Below are positions 35,654 through 47,369 of a stretch of DNA of 64,000 nucleotides, one piece after another (position 1 is the stretch's first letter; each line of letters opens with the position of its first letter). Both the position numbers and the translations under genes were made by a program. Source of the DNA: Penicillus capitatus (taxonomy: Eukaryota; Chlorophyta); NCBI GenBank assembly GCA_965649825.1, contig OZ287706.1, positions 744,001 through 808,000 on the forward strand, in the 5' to 3' direction. The notes below the pieces were generated by a model that was not told the origin of the DNA, did no database searches, and was given only the letters and a program-made list of their open reading frames with translations.

Positions 35654-35808
35654 GATGTGACGTTCACGCAGCGGAAGTCGTGTTGTTCGCGTTTCTGGCC
35701 TCCTCTACGGTCGAGGCCGTCGTATGCGTTGCCCATATACGGCGTCCTCGGCCGTATCGGCCGCATCTGCCGTCCGTCCCAGCCGTCCCTGCCGCATCTG
35801 CCGTCCGT
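35654..35808 (+). promoter_or_regulatory. Upstream region of FAN1-like gene: motif copy and direct repeat
   Basis: GATGTGAC (followed by GT) lies at 35654-35661. At 35761-35778 and 35791-35808 an 18-nt sequence (CCGCATCTGCCGTCCGTC) is directly repeated with a related 12-nt unit between. A role as promoter is inferred only from position, about 150 nt upstream of the chosen start codon. Confidence 0.4.
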
Positions 35809-35811
35809 CTC

Positions 35812-38090
35812 ATGTCGTCTCGATCGAAGCGAAAGCGCGATGGCGTCGACACCGCCTCTGTCTTGGTTGACGGAGATGTCTTCACTTTTACGACCTGGCT
35901 TCGCGGGGCACGCTTTTGCAAAGTCGGTGGGGTCGCCATTGGCGAGTTTTTGGAATGCGACCGTCAACCTGACAAACCGTTTGACAAAAACGCCGTAGGG
36001 CTTCATCGGCGTAATAATGCGTTTGATCGCGTTGGCTATCTATGCCACGATATCTGTTTGCTTCTGGCGCCGTATCTCGATCGCAAATGCGTGACACTCT
36101 ACGTTCACGTCATCGACATCAAGAGAAAGAGCCCGTCGTCTATGGAAATCCGCATCGACGTCCACGGCACGATACACGAACAATTCGACGCCGACACGCG
36201 ACACGAATTCGAGAAGGCCTTGAGGGAAGGGCTGCGTCCATTAAACGGAATGTCCTCGAGTCGGGTTCTTGCACAAAATGCGAAGATGATGCTGAACGAC
36301 GTTATGCGAGACCATTCGCATCTGTTCGGGGACGAAGAAAGGAAGATCTACACGGAGATGCTGCATCTGGATGTAACGGCCACAGCACTGCTCCTGCGTT
36401 TGTACGTTCGAAAGGGAACGTGGTTTCGCCTGGACGATCCAAACCACTTCGATCGGGAAACATTCGAGGCATCTGTCGACGAACTCATTCGACTGGAATT
36501 CCTGCAATGCTTAGCAAGGGCACCGCATGCAGAACGCATTAACATTATGAGCTCGATGCTGACAGTGATTGAGATCAAAAAGCTGCTAAGGTGCTACCGA
36601 TCACAGAACGCGGTCTGTCGCATCCAGGGATGCAAAGACACCTTCATGAGGGAGCTCGAACGACTGCTGCACCAGGTTGAGCGATTCACTGCCTGATGTG
36701 ACAGTCGATGGTATGGATGCTGTAGGATGCTGATCGTATTGAAGCTTTGGAATGTGTGACTGGGAAATGTGTTGGTGTGACCGGCAGAGCTCGCCAGGCA
36801 TTAAACATCGCCGAACGGCTCTACTTTCTGAACACGGAACGAGATTGCGTGTCCTTCTTGCTGCACGAATCGAATCTCGTCAGATGGCCAAAATGCACGT
36901 CCTCGCCTATCTGTCGTAGAATTTTTGCAGATCGAAGGGGCATTCGATGACTACTTTGCTGCTCTTCAAGTGGCATCTGTGCTCGAAAACGCAGCGGCGG
37001 ATAGTGGATTCGTCTCATCATTGATCTGAAGCATCTAAAGAAACACGATGCTGCCTTGGAAGCATCCAACCAACTGCTGGAAGACAGCGAATACAAAGAT
37101 GAATTTGCTGGCGGGATCTTCACGCATAGTTTACTGAAGGAACACAACTATCATCGTTTTCACGCGCCCACTGCTGGAAAGGTGCTGGAGAAAAAGCATT
37201 GCTTTGGAAGACTCTTGGGTGCGCTTCGGCGACAGAGTTTCTGTCCAGAGGCATATGTTGAAGCCGAGTAAGCCTCGCTCTCTCCTTCCCTCCTTGGGCG
37301 CTAAGATTCAACAATGAGCCTCCCATGATCCGTGATCCGTGCCTCGCCCACACAGAGGGTTCGAGGAATCAAATCCAAATACATAGGAAAGACAGGCGAG
37401 GCTGTTAGCGTCGAACAACTCGCTCTGGAATTCTACCAAGAAACGGATCACGGATCGTGGAGAGGGACACATACAGAAGGCTCTATTTGGCACACCATCT
37501 TCGGTATTCTTTTCCGGGACATCATCTTCTCAGGTTCATTTCTCGGCAGAGTCTACAGATCCGTTAAGATGTATGTGCAGATGTCGAAGACGTGTTTAGG
37601 CATCCCTTTCAAACCGCCCCTTTGAATTTTGCCACGGATGCCTTCTACCCCGTCGCGACAAGAAGCTATCCGCCAACGTATATGGAACATCTGGGATGAT
37701 AACGGTTGCTCGATCTTTAAGGAACAGTGGAGTGCACATCAAAAAAAAGTGTGTCGTCGGGTGCGCTGGAATCGACACGAATGCGATGTGCACTTGGAGA
37801 TGATAAAATGCATAGGCGGTTACCGTATAGCTTCTATCTGCCGGGTCCTGGCAGAAGACTACAAGACCGTATCAAGTAAGCATCCTCCGGCTTCTCTGCA
37901 TAGCGCATCCTTCTATTGCCTAAGGAAGATTACCCGATCTGTTCTTGTGATATGTAGAACGGGGAAACTATAAACTGGTAGAAGTGAAGGGACCCAGAGA
38001 TCGAAAGGGCATGGATCACGACGCTGTACGATCTGCGTTTTGTTTTTGAAGTTTTTGAGTTGAACGGTGTCGCTCAGATAGAAGAACGTT
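35812..38090 (+). pseudogene. FAN1: FAN1-like structure-specific nuclease with broken nuclease domain
   Basis: Exons begin 35812-36675, 36726-36878, 36931 onward, with further GT-AG introns (one of 47 nt near 37536). The N-terminal part has a HIRAN-like domain (GEFLECDRQPDKPFDKNAVG, FDRVGYLCHDICLL), as in plant FAN1. Next is the FAN1 helical region (LLLRLYVRKGTWFRL). The VRR-NUC region follows: VRGIKSKYIGKTGE, LALEFYQETD, WRGTHTEGSIWHTIFGILF, DVFRHPFQTAPLNFATDAFYP, CIGGYRIASICRVLAEDY, LPDLFL, KLVEVKGPRDR. Three lesions interrupt it: one extra C in a C4 run (37648-37651), a TGA at 37948-37950 where the family has Trp, and a frameshift near 38000-38012. FAN1 repairs interstrand crosslinks. As read, this copy cannot make a full nuclease. 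Confidence 0.75.
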
Positions 38091-39388
38091 TGTGTACAAT
38101 TCTGTAGCAAAAGGAAACCCGAATAACAACGCGTGCAGAACGACCAGACATTTCTGCATGAAGCATTGTTCCCCATGGATAAAGATGTTAGTGCCGATCA
38201 GGCCTAACTATCTTGATGGTTAAGGTATAGAGGGCTTCAGGCAGCTAGCTACTGTGTAGCAAAGCTATCATCATCTTCGATGTTTACTGGCACATTCAGG
38301 TCGCCTGCAATTTCATGGACAACTTCTGACCACTGACGCGCGATAGAGCACAGACTTTTTTCGATCCGCCTGACTACATTTGTCGCTAACCCAAACCCGA
38401 AAACGAAACTTAAGAAAGTGTCAGTCGCACGTCCTCAGATTACCGGATCCTCCTCACAGAATGATGTGACTTTCCGCTTTCCATCAATCCGTTGCGCGAT
38501 GCCGTGCGTCGGACGATACCGTTTTGTTTCCATTTATCCACCTTTAGTGTATATCCAGCAGGTCGAAGGTGCAAAAGAACGCACACTTAAGAAATTGAAC
38601 CTATCGCTTTGCTCAAGATGTATACAGACCTCAGTTCTCCACCCTCTCGCCCGTTCCTTAGCGAAGAGACAGGATTCGACATAGTAAGTGCTTCTTACCT
38701 ACCTATGTCTTAATGAAGAGACCAATCGTCCTCTGACAAGTATCCCCGCCAGATCTCGCTCTGAATTGCACATGCCGTAAAATTTGTTTTGCAGATGCTC
38801 AACCGTCATGCCTTCCTCTCGTTATAATCAGGAAATGAAGACGATAGAATCCCTCTCTCTCTCAGCGACCGGTAGGTTCACCAATGGTTATATAACAGAG
38901 CAATTCACAGCATCTCTACAGCCACATCTAGACCATCCGATATCGATCTAATGTGCAATACCACTAACAGGTTGCTTTGCCACTGCACCCGATTGGCACT
39001 GGCAAGGAGGACAAGGACACTCAGTAGTGGTCGCCCGTCGCCGTTTCCATACATCATGAACGCTGTCTGTGTCAATCGCATTTCTGGTTCTCTTTGCCCA
39101 GCGCGCCCTTCAGATCTCTGATTGAAGGATAGGTTTGATTGAGGGGCATCTGTTGCCAATTAGGAGATATCGTCACGAATTCCACTAGAAACAACGCCAG
39201 GATAAAAAGCGGCATGTGTACGAGAGAAATCTCCAGTGCACCACCAATCTCTTCAGAGCGGTCAGTGTCAAGTTAGCAGATCGTTGATCCGCGTGATGCG
39301 ACGTGGAGCAAGCGAGCGGCTCTTAAGCGCCGTCTCGTATCTTTTCGCCGCTCTTCCCTTTTTCCTCCCTACCCTCTCGGTTCTGTCC
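38091..39388. other. Largely non-coding; weak minus-strand frame
   Basis: A GATGTGAC copy lies at 38463-38470 and a TATA-like GGTTATATAAC near 38887, but neither is close to the start of the next gene. A minus-strand frame at 38905-39159 (MATDAPQSNL, then QTAFMMYGNGDGRPLLSVLV) has one hydrophobic segment with a slight likeness to ER membrane complex subunit 4. I do not trust it. The rest shows nothing. Confidence 0.3.
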
Positions 39389-40661
39389 ATGGCGTCAATG
39401 CGTCTTCCTCGTCTTTCCCCGTTTCTTTGCGGTCTCATACTGACAACGATCGCTCTGCATACCCTCGCAGAGCCAACGTGTACTGTCGACCGATATCTCA
39501 ACGAATGCGGTAGACCACGTCTCGCTGTTGCCCGAGACTTAACAGCGATGCCATACCAGGATACCTTGGCATTCAACAAGCCGAATGCGAGAGTAGAGGT
39601 TGCTGCTGGAATCCGAATGTTCCACAGGGACAACCTTGGTGCTTTAACAAGAATGGAGGCTACACGTACTTCGCGCCAGAGTTGCCCCGTATCGACTGCG
39701 GTAAGCACGCTGAACATCTTTTCTTGATGTGAGGAATACCGTATGCAGGTCACTTTGGCATTTTCCGCTCGGAATGCGAGACTCGTGGATGTATGTATTC
39801 GCCCGCCTTTGGACAATCCTGGTGCTTCTTCCCCAACACCAACACCGATCCAGACTCGTGTCCTTACCGTCGCGTCGAGTGCGGTAAGCGGGCGGCAAAA
39901 CAGCGCCGCCTTTCTAACCGTCCCCTCCTTCCTGCCCCGCAGGTTTTGTTGGAATCGGTCAGGACGAGTGTGAAAGCCGTGGGTGTTGTTGGTATCCTTT
40001 GGGACAGGGATCTGCAGAGCCCTGGTGTTTCCACAGCATCCACTCCGAACCTGCCACTGTCGCTGAGGCATCACCCGAGGAACCAACAGAGACGACAACA
40101 CCCCCCGAGGAACCAACAGTAGAGACGACAACACCCCCCGAGGAACCAACAGCAGAGACGACACCACCACCAGAGGAATCAGAAGAAGAGATGCCCGTCG
40201 TGGAGTTGCCAGCCGAGCTCGCAGGAATGATGGTTCCAGTAGAGGAGGGAGAAGGCTTGGCTATTCAAACCCAACCGGAAGAAAGCCCCACAGCAGTAGC
40301 GGGAGAACAGACAGGAGAGCCGGCAACGGAGGCATCAGCTGAAGCGCCTGCCATGGCCGAGAGCATGACTGTGCTGCCGAATGAGCATCTGCAGGACGAG
40401 ACCTCTCAAGCCATGGAACTCAATTTCGACATCGATACGTTCGAGAAGAACATTCCGAAGTCGGCTTACTACCAAAACCATCAGGATGGTTTTCGCGTAC
40501 CCTGTGATACGGAAGCACTAACAGAACACGAGTGTCTGGCGATTGTGGAATGCCATTGGGTTCCGGAAGTGACGCCTGGATTCGGTGCTTGTATGAAGCG
40601 CCTTTCCGATCCAGGACGTCGCAGCATGGGAAAATTCTTCAAACCCAGAACCATTTACTAG
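39389..40661 (+). CDS. Secreted trefoil (P-type) domain protein with Pro/Glu/Thr-rich linker
   Basis: Exons: 39389-39509, 39560-39700, 39749-39883, 39943-40661, 371 residues; introns 50, 48 and 59 nt (the last with TCTAAC). Signal peptide: RLPRLSPFLCGLILTTIAL. Three trefoil domains follow, with the signatures CGYLGIQQAECESRGCCW, CGHFGIFRSECETRGCMY and CGFVGIGQDECESRGCCW. Each is introduced by an intron placed after the same Cys-Gly codon in phase 1, so each domain is one exon. Next is a repeat of EEPTxETTTPP type (three units), an acidic stretch, and a C-terminal Cys-containing segment (CDTEALTEHECLAIVECHW) that looks like a fourth, degenerate trefoil. Predicted to be secreted, perhaps carbohydrate-binding or glycosylated on its Thr-rich linker. 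ATG 39398 is an alternative start. Confidence 0.85.
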
Positions 40662-41719
40662 ACCTCCAGCGATTGCAGAACATGAAGATTGTGCCCTAAG
40701 GCAACAGAATCCAAATCTTCCACGCAATATTTGCCACCAATGTTCAATTCATCTTTTTTTCTTGCTCAGCGGTAGGTCCCTGGCCCGTGGGTCGATAAAC
40801 CGCCGCGATGAATCGATCTTAATATTCATGGCAATAGACACCCAGAATCTATGTAACTGACAACCCGATATTTGCCCGATTTCGCGTCTCATACGTTTTT
40901 TCCTGCCATGCAGGTCACCCCTCGGTCGACGTGTGGGGTTTTCACTGCGGACGACAACAAATCGAGATTCGTCGATCGAGCCGTTTTCTTCACACGTGTG
41001 TAACAGCGCGTCGTCAGATGGCAACGATGAGAACCGTTTGCATCTGTCGCATCCTTGCATTCAGAAAAGGAGCGTGTGATATCCGAACAGACGCCGAATG
41101 CACGGTCTTCATCAATCCCCCTTCACCACGATTACATCCGAATAACTCCACAGAAAAGACGGTACAGCTCCTATCTGCCGTGCTTGCGATCTAGACAGTC
41201 ATCAAAAGTAACATCTGTGTCGTTCGTGACGCATGGACGAAGGAAGGGCTTTCCTTATCTGCCCTCCATCTCCGATATCAGCTGTCGTGAGACCGAATGT
41301 GCCCTGCGGTCTCTTTTTCAGATTAAGCTGAATACTGACGTCCCGTCGACGGGCCACATGGTCGCAGAAGGAGGAGGCGCCATTCAACCTGTCGCCATCG
41401 AAGACCACAGATCGTCCTGTCTATTCCCTTTCGAGGAACTTGCACTCCCTTCCCGAACGCCACAACGGCTGCACGACTTCTGCCAAGTGATGTTGGTAAA
41501 CGACCGCCTCAGAATTGCGTCAGCGGCTTCCCTGATACCTCTGCACTGCTGCAGTACAGAAAGATCATGCGGAAGGAAGAGATCGGGAGACTTAAGGACA
41601 TTAAGTCAGGTAACGTGAACATGCCTTGTTGAGTCGTCACCGGCACGCATCACAAACCGCTGTCGAGTCGAGCACGGACGGTTCACGCACCGCATTATCT
41701 CGCATTCAATAGAAAGCGA
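40662..41719. other. Unresolved region, may contain 5' exons of the downstream membrane-family gene
   Basis: Several frames exist (for example 41055-41618 plus) without a domain I know. A segment LFPFEELALPSRTPQRL (about 41420-41475) could belong to the upstream part of the membrane-protein gene, but I could not prove the splice joins. Confidence 0.3.
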
Positions 41720-43185
41720 ACGCGTTTCAACCAGTGCGCAGATCTTCGTCGGAGTTGTCCCTTTAATGAACTGCTTGGGGACTGGCAGGCACAACGAGCA
41801 CACTTTCTCACTCGCCGTTTTGTCGCGCTATGTACCGAGTGGGAGACGTCATAGAGGGCGGATATTTCGTCCGAGAAGTCTTCCGAATTCGAGCAAACGG
41901 CGCCATTTGCCGAGTACGCCTGCTAAAGACATCAAAAAGCCCTCCCTGTTAGCTACAGGAGTTGTCTCCAGTGCACAAGATATGGAGATGGCAGCGATGT
42001 GACAATTGAATGTATATTCCTCAGAGCAATGGATCTTCCTGAAACTGCAGACTACTACGAGCAACGCAAAATGGCAGGCAACGGCTCATCCCTCCCTTTG
42101 CTCATGCATGCACACTGCAGGATATTCTCACGGGCAGTTCGCAGAATCGAGAACAGCGACCGGAATGGTTTGAGATCGAAGTCGACGGGAATAGAATCCT
42201 ACACATCATTCAAGTGTGACCGATGCGCTCATTCCTTTCTTCAGTGAACGGCGGCAGTCTACAGGACTGTTATCCGCAGATCGTTTGCCGGATTCTGCAC
42301 CTTACACCTCCTGAGAGGATCTGGTGCGTCCGTCACATCATGCGCGCATCGATCGACTGACCACGCTGTGCTCTCACGCAGCACGGACGTCGAAGTAAGG
42401 CCCGGGCCAGAGGATGCCCGACCGACCGTAAGGAGAGGTCAACGCTGTCTGGAGATCGACGTCCCTCCACCGTTTCGATATCGAAGTGCGTGCATCGCGT
42501 CTCGTCATTCCTGTAGATTGGCCTGTTCATGGTGGGTGTGTTGCTCGCCAGCCTTGCCCTTTCTCGTCATGCTCGTTCTTTGCATTTCCATCTTTCTGCT
42601 GGCGACAGGCCTCCTCGCTTTCTCTTCATACACTGCAATGCATAAAGTCATGGATGGAAGTACGGGATTCCCTGGCCGTCCGTGCAATGCGATGCGTTTC
42701 GTGTTTGGCAGGACACTACGTACTTAACTCTCTTCTTATTCTCATGTGGCTGTTTGTACTGCCTCTGCCTGCTCTGTTCGTCGCGATGCTGTCCGGCCGG
42801 CAGTTGTTGATCATCGCACCATGCACGTTCGAAGTCAGAAGGACGATCGGACGACCTCTGCGCTCATCCGCCGATGCACCTCCCACCTGCCATCTCTGGA
42901 AGCCATCCCGCATCGACAGAATGCTGCGCCGACAAGTCACAGGCAAAACGCGAGATCTGACGAAGGCAGAAGTAAGAACAATGCCGCTTCCCACGATCGA
43001 GACAGACATGTCCTGTGGTGCAGGTGAAGGCATCGACCTGTTGTGCCTCCACGGTTTCAATGTTAGTCTTAGCTGAAGTCCGCAGAGAATATCAACTGTT
43101 TCCACTTCTTTCGCTATCCGAGCAAGTGTGGCTCGCGAGGGAGATTTGTTCTTTCCTCGAGAGCATACCAAGAGGAGAACCGTGA
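41720..43185 (+). CDS. Unknown two-helix membrane protein family, copy 1
   Basis: Partly rebuilt by comparison with copy 2. Conserved blocks in order: YRVGDVIEGGYFVREV with CRVRLL (about 41830-41930); DCYPQIVCRILHLTPPERIW (about 42260-42320); VRRGQRCLEIDVPPP (about 42440-42475); membrane helix 1 (LPFLVMLVLCISIFLLATG, about 42557-42660); helix 2 (LILMWLFVLPLPALFVAML, about 42730-42795); FEVRRTIGRP; QVTGKTRDLTKAEV; and the C-terminal motif FPLLSLSEQVWLAREICSFL, ending with TGA at 43183-43185. Secure introns: about 42490-42555 (66 nt), a 52-nt intron from about 42661, and a 52-nt intron from about 42970. The 5' part is uncertain. I recognise no known family. The helices suggest an integral membrane protein with a soluble N-terminal domain. 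Confidence 0.55.
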
Positions 43186-43699
43186 TTTCTCGAATCAAAT
43201 GCCCACATATGTCATGCTGTGTATGATAGATAGTCTTCTTTCATATGACGCTCAAGTGCAATGTGCTGTCGGAAAAAGGACGAGTGCTCCCTGCCAATGG
43301 CAGATCCACATCCATCAGCCGCGCGGATCGTCTCGATCGACAGATCGGGAAACGCATTCAAAAGCCAGAATGGTTGATTACAATGAATGGGAAGAATCTC
43401 GAATAACAACACGGGAATTCAAGATAGATCTTCTAGAGAGTGTCGCGTTATTGTGCACGTACACACTAAGTCTTCTTCAAAGCCTCTGTGCCGCGAACAG
43501 TGACGAAGCCCATGAAACGGACGGCATTTCTATCTGTACAGCTCTCGCGGATACTATCCCCCATCCCCCACTGGTCGCTTCGACAAAACAACTTGAACTG
43601 ATGCGTCATCTTCGTTAGTGACGGAAAGAGAATTGAGGCATCCATGTCGCACAGTGCGTTTGGTGTTGCGCCTGGTGCTTACTCTAAATTGGATTCGCC
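43186..43699. other. Convergent spacer between copies 1 and 2
   Basis: Tail-to-tail intergenic region between two paralogues. A plus-strand frame at 43199-43618 has no recognisable feature. Confidence 0.4.
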
Positions 43700-45240
43700 T
43701 CACAGATTCACTGGAGCATTCAGATTGATGCACTCCAGGATTAGGTTGACCTCATCGGCAATCCATTCTTGTTCTTCTATGGAAAGGAAAGGAAACACGC
43801 GCTGTCGCGTGATGCTTCCGCTCAAAACAATCGTGCTTATATTCATGCAGCGGTCCTGTCCTTGTTCCACCTGCGCCGCCCGTCGTGACCTATCTGTGGG
43901 ATAACGAGATTTATGCATCACCTCCGCCTTCTTTAGATCTTTCGTCTTGCTTGTTACTTGTGCCCTGAACCATCTATCGAAACAGGAAGTGTGCCATCCG
44001 TCGATGCGGTCGCAGAAACGGGATTTATGCCAAAAAGGCAGTCCCAGTGTCCTTCTCACTTCGAAGTCGCTGTAGCTGATCCTCAGATGCTGGCGACCGA
44101 AGAACATCGCACAGAAGACAAACGGCGAGAGAGTGACGACTGCCCAGAAGGGCGCCAAGAAGACAACGTGCCAACGCCCTCCTAAAAGAAGAGACATTCG
44201 ACGGCAGACAGGCGAGACGCAGAGGTGTCGACCGCGATCGGCGATGTGGTCGACGAGGAGACATGTTATGAACGAAAGGACACCGACAAACGCCAAGAAG
44301 ACGAGCGTCAAGAGACAGAGCGCAAGCAACCATGGACGACCTGACGGACACAGGTCAGACAAACCGACACCGAAACGCGTGATAGGACGGACTTAAGCGC
44401 GTCCACAGTGGCGGAACGTCGACTTCCAGAAAGCACTCGCCGTATCTTCGCACCGAAGACCATGCGTTCTGCGGTCCATGTCGTACTTCCTCGGCGATTC
44501 CGCACCTGCGAGAGCATGTAGAGGGAGGGGCATGTGGAGGCGTCGGGTGCACCTGGAAGGATGAACGATGGCGTGGCAGCAGGTGGAGCGCAGTTCAGAA
44601 ACGGAACGTCCCTGTTACGTACACCGTTTCTGTTTTTGTGGCCTCAGGGGTGAAGTGCAGTTACTGCGACGACTAGAAAGCGCTTGTTGTTTCCTTCCTG
44701 TGTCTCCAGCCATGGAGGCCTCTGCAGCCGACGATCGCTGTGCTCGGTCAACAGCTCCTTCAGAAACAGAATCCAGAGAATGAATGGCCTCGGCGAAGGC
44801 TGTACGTGCTTCGCCTTCTCGTAGACGCCCGGTGAGAACGGAGGCTGCGTCGAGCACAGAGACAGGCAGTCAAAGATCACTTCACATCCGTCGCGCAGAT
44901 TTGCACACTGCAACATAGCATGCGTGATAGTGTCGTCCCAGAAGATCGGTACGAAGACGCACGCGGCATACGGTCGTGCCTCGTGGAGTCAGTTGGACTT
45001 CCTCGATGAGGTACCGCTCAAAAACAACGTCGCCAACGCGGTACGCCGACGAGCAATTGTCTGCAACAGAGATGCGTCCGAGTATTGTAAGAGGTCACAC
45101 GGCAAGAGCCAGTTCGGCGCGGCCGTGGAGGAGGGACCTTACCAGCAGAGACCATCCGGTTAGAAAAGGTCGTTTCACGAGTTCTTGGATTTCGTCGTCT
45201 ACAATGATCTACACGGTTTAAGTTAAGCGCCCAGGATTTC
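43700..45240 (-). CDS. Unknown two-helix membrane protein family, copy 2
   Basis: On the minus strand, opposite copy 1. Blocks in order: EIQELVKRPFLTGWSLL (about 45210-45160), YRVGDVVFERYLIEEVQ with CRVRL (about 45045-44960), CANLRDGCEVIFDCLSLC (about 44915-44860), VRRYGECFLEVDVPPLW (about 44440-44395), helix 1 (WLLALCLLTLVFLAFVGVLS), a 51-nt intron, helix 2 (AVVTLSPFVFCAMFFG), FEVRRTLGLP, QVTSKTKDLKKAEV, a 51-nt intron, then FPFLSIEEQEWIADEVNLIL and the stop at 43700. Intron positions match those of copy 1, so the two are paralogues duplicated in inverted orientation. Function unknown. The 5' start is not resolved. Confidence 0.55.
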
Positions 45241-45971
45241 AGGTGTCTTTTCTGACACGCGGAAGGCCGCACCGCGACTCGCAATTATGCACAGTGTTCT
45301 CAGCTATTTGTGGCCGTTCGCTAAACGAGGCATGATATTACATCCAGGCATTCAGCTATCGATGGAACCCCGCAGAAATTGTCTTGTTGTGCCCACGCAA
45401 TTGTGGTCAGATACATGGCATGTATTCAAACGGCAAGGCCGCGCCTTTGCGCTTTGTCTCATCAGCGCACCATTATGATACCACAAACGTCAGAGCACAT
45501 GCCAAGCGGCTGTATCACTCGAACGACGGACGTTCCATGATGTCGTTCGCTGCTTAGAGCCAAAGGCTCGAGGCAAGTGGAGATTCACAAGACACCTCGA
45601 GACGGACAAGGCAATCCGAAATCAACTTCGAATGGAAAAAAAGCATTTGCAGGTTCTGCGTCATCGCGGATCGACGCTGCCGTAAGACAGATGCCGCGAC
45701 GAGTATTTAGAACGCGACGCCGAGTGCCGTCACCTCGGCCATCGTCTGTCGCGATGCGTCCAGACCGAACGATGCCATGCAAACCTGCAAGAAAAGTCAC
45801 GGGCGCACCTCTGTCTCTGCCATTCGGCTGCGCGAGCGCATCTCTCTAGGTAAGGTATCCTCCCATGGACGGATTGGGGATGGATCGTGTCCCATGGTGG
45901 GTCCGAGGGAGATGACTCATGTTGAATCATCGACGGCTCCTCTGCAAGTAGCTCCCTCTGTACCTCTTCGA
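45241..45971. other. No supportable gene
   Basis: Probably the upstream regions of membrane-family copy 2 (minus) and of ascorbate peroxidase (plus). Frames at 45287-45478 and 45577-45849 show no domain. Confidence 0.35.
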
Positions 45972-47264
45972 ATGTTGTATGCGCGTTTGAGTCGTTCCGC
46001 TTTCATCGGTTCGCCTCTACCAACTCGACATCTCTTAACACGTCGAGTCGCCAGTCGTTGCGTCGCAGCAGTGGCGGAAATGGTCTCCACAGACGATCTC
46101 AAACAGTGCCACAAGGAGCTGATACCGCTCATACAGTCGAAGAACTGCAATCCGATTCTCGTGCGACTGGCCTGGCACGACTCCGGAACATACAACAAGG
46201 TACAGACGCCATATCATGAAGTGCAAGCGACGATGGCGTCGCAGGACATGGCGGACAGGTGGCCCGTTTGCGGCGGCGCGAATGGGAGCATTCGTTTCAA
46301 ACCCGAGATCGATCACGGTGCCAACGCCGGTGCGCTGTCCATCTCGTCGCCACCGTTGTCGAGCGATGTTGTTGGCATGAAGGTTTGGCGAATGCCTTGG
46401 CGTTGGTAGAGCCCATCAAACAGAAGTACCCAAATGTGTCTTACGCGGACATCTACCAGATGGCCTCCGCTGTGGCCATCGAGGTGAACGCTTTCCATCA
46501 GCACGAGATCTCTTCACCGTGTAACAGGTCGCTGGAGGACCGAAGATTCCGATGCGCTACGGTCGCACAGACGCCACGGGACCAGACGACTGCCCAGTCG
46601 AAGGAAACCTCCCAGGTGTGATAGGGAGACGTTAGCCTACATGTGGGATCGTTGTTCTGCAGCGGGTGGCGCGCCGTATCCTAAAGAGGCGAAGGGCCCG
46701 GCGGCGCATCTGCGCGATATCTTCTATCGCATGGGACTGACGGACCAGGACATCGTGGCTCTGTCAGGGGCACACACCATCGGACGCGCCTATCCAACAC
46801 GATCTGGATTCGGTACGGTGGGATCGTCGGCGGAGGACGGCGTTATCGGATGCGACTGGCAGGGAAAGAAAGGACGAAGTACACGGAGAAAGGCCCGGGT
46901 ACGGTCGGCGGCAGCTCGTGGACACCGGAGTGGCTCAAGTTCGACAACTCTTACTTTGTGGTGGGACACATCCGCCAGCTGTCTTTTCGCAGCTGTGCCC
47001 TCTCGCTGTAGGAAGTGAAGGAGAAACGCGATGCCGATTTGCTGGTGCTCGAGACTGATGCATGCCTCTTCGAAGACGACGCATTCAAGTCCGCACATCA
47101 CGGATTATGCATGACCCGAGTGCGATCTTTCTGTGCACAGGCCCTATGCTGAGAAGTACGCCGCCGATCAGGCTGCGTTCTTCGCGGACTACGCCGCCTC
47201 GCATGCGAAGCTCTCGGAGCTCGGCGTCAAGTGGGTCGAAGGCGGTCCTGTGACACTGGAGTGA
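45972..47264 (+). CDS. APX: Ascorbate peroxidase, organelle-targeted
   Basis: Exons: 45972-46199, 46245-46329, 46383-46483, 46528-46615, 46663-46812, 46863-46957, 47012-47088, 47141-47264, 315 residues; introns 44-54 nt. The N-terminus ([15 protein letters not shown], then LLTRRVASR) is an Arg/Ser-rich presequence. The distal haem pocket is [15 protein letters not shown]. The substrate-side block is [25 protein letters not shown], and the proximal His is in [21 protein letters not shown]. Class I peroxidase features continue with [13 protein letters not shown] and [19 protein letters not shown]. It reduces hydrogen peroxide with ascorbate. Whether it goes to the plastid or mitochondrion cannot be decided. 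ATG 45912 is an alternative start. Confidence 0.93.
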
Positions 47265-47369
47265 GATTCGAAGACAGTCGTCACCAACACTGAACGTCTC
47301 TTTCGTTGCCAACGATTTTTCATCCGATCTGCTGTTTACTCGGCATCGGCAGTTCTCTTAACGAATTTC

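Noticed and set aside
38905-39159. ER membrane complex subunit EMC4 on the minus strand
   Set aside because: Only a short AFMMYGNG-like segment agrees; there is no second helix or consistent splice pattern.
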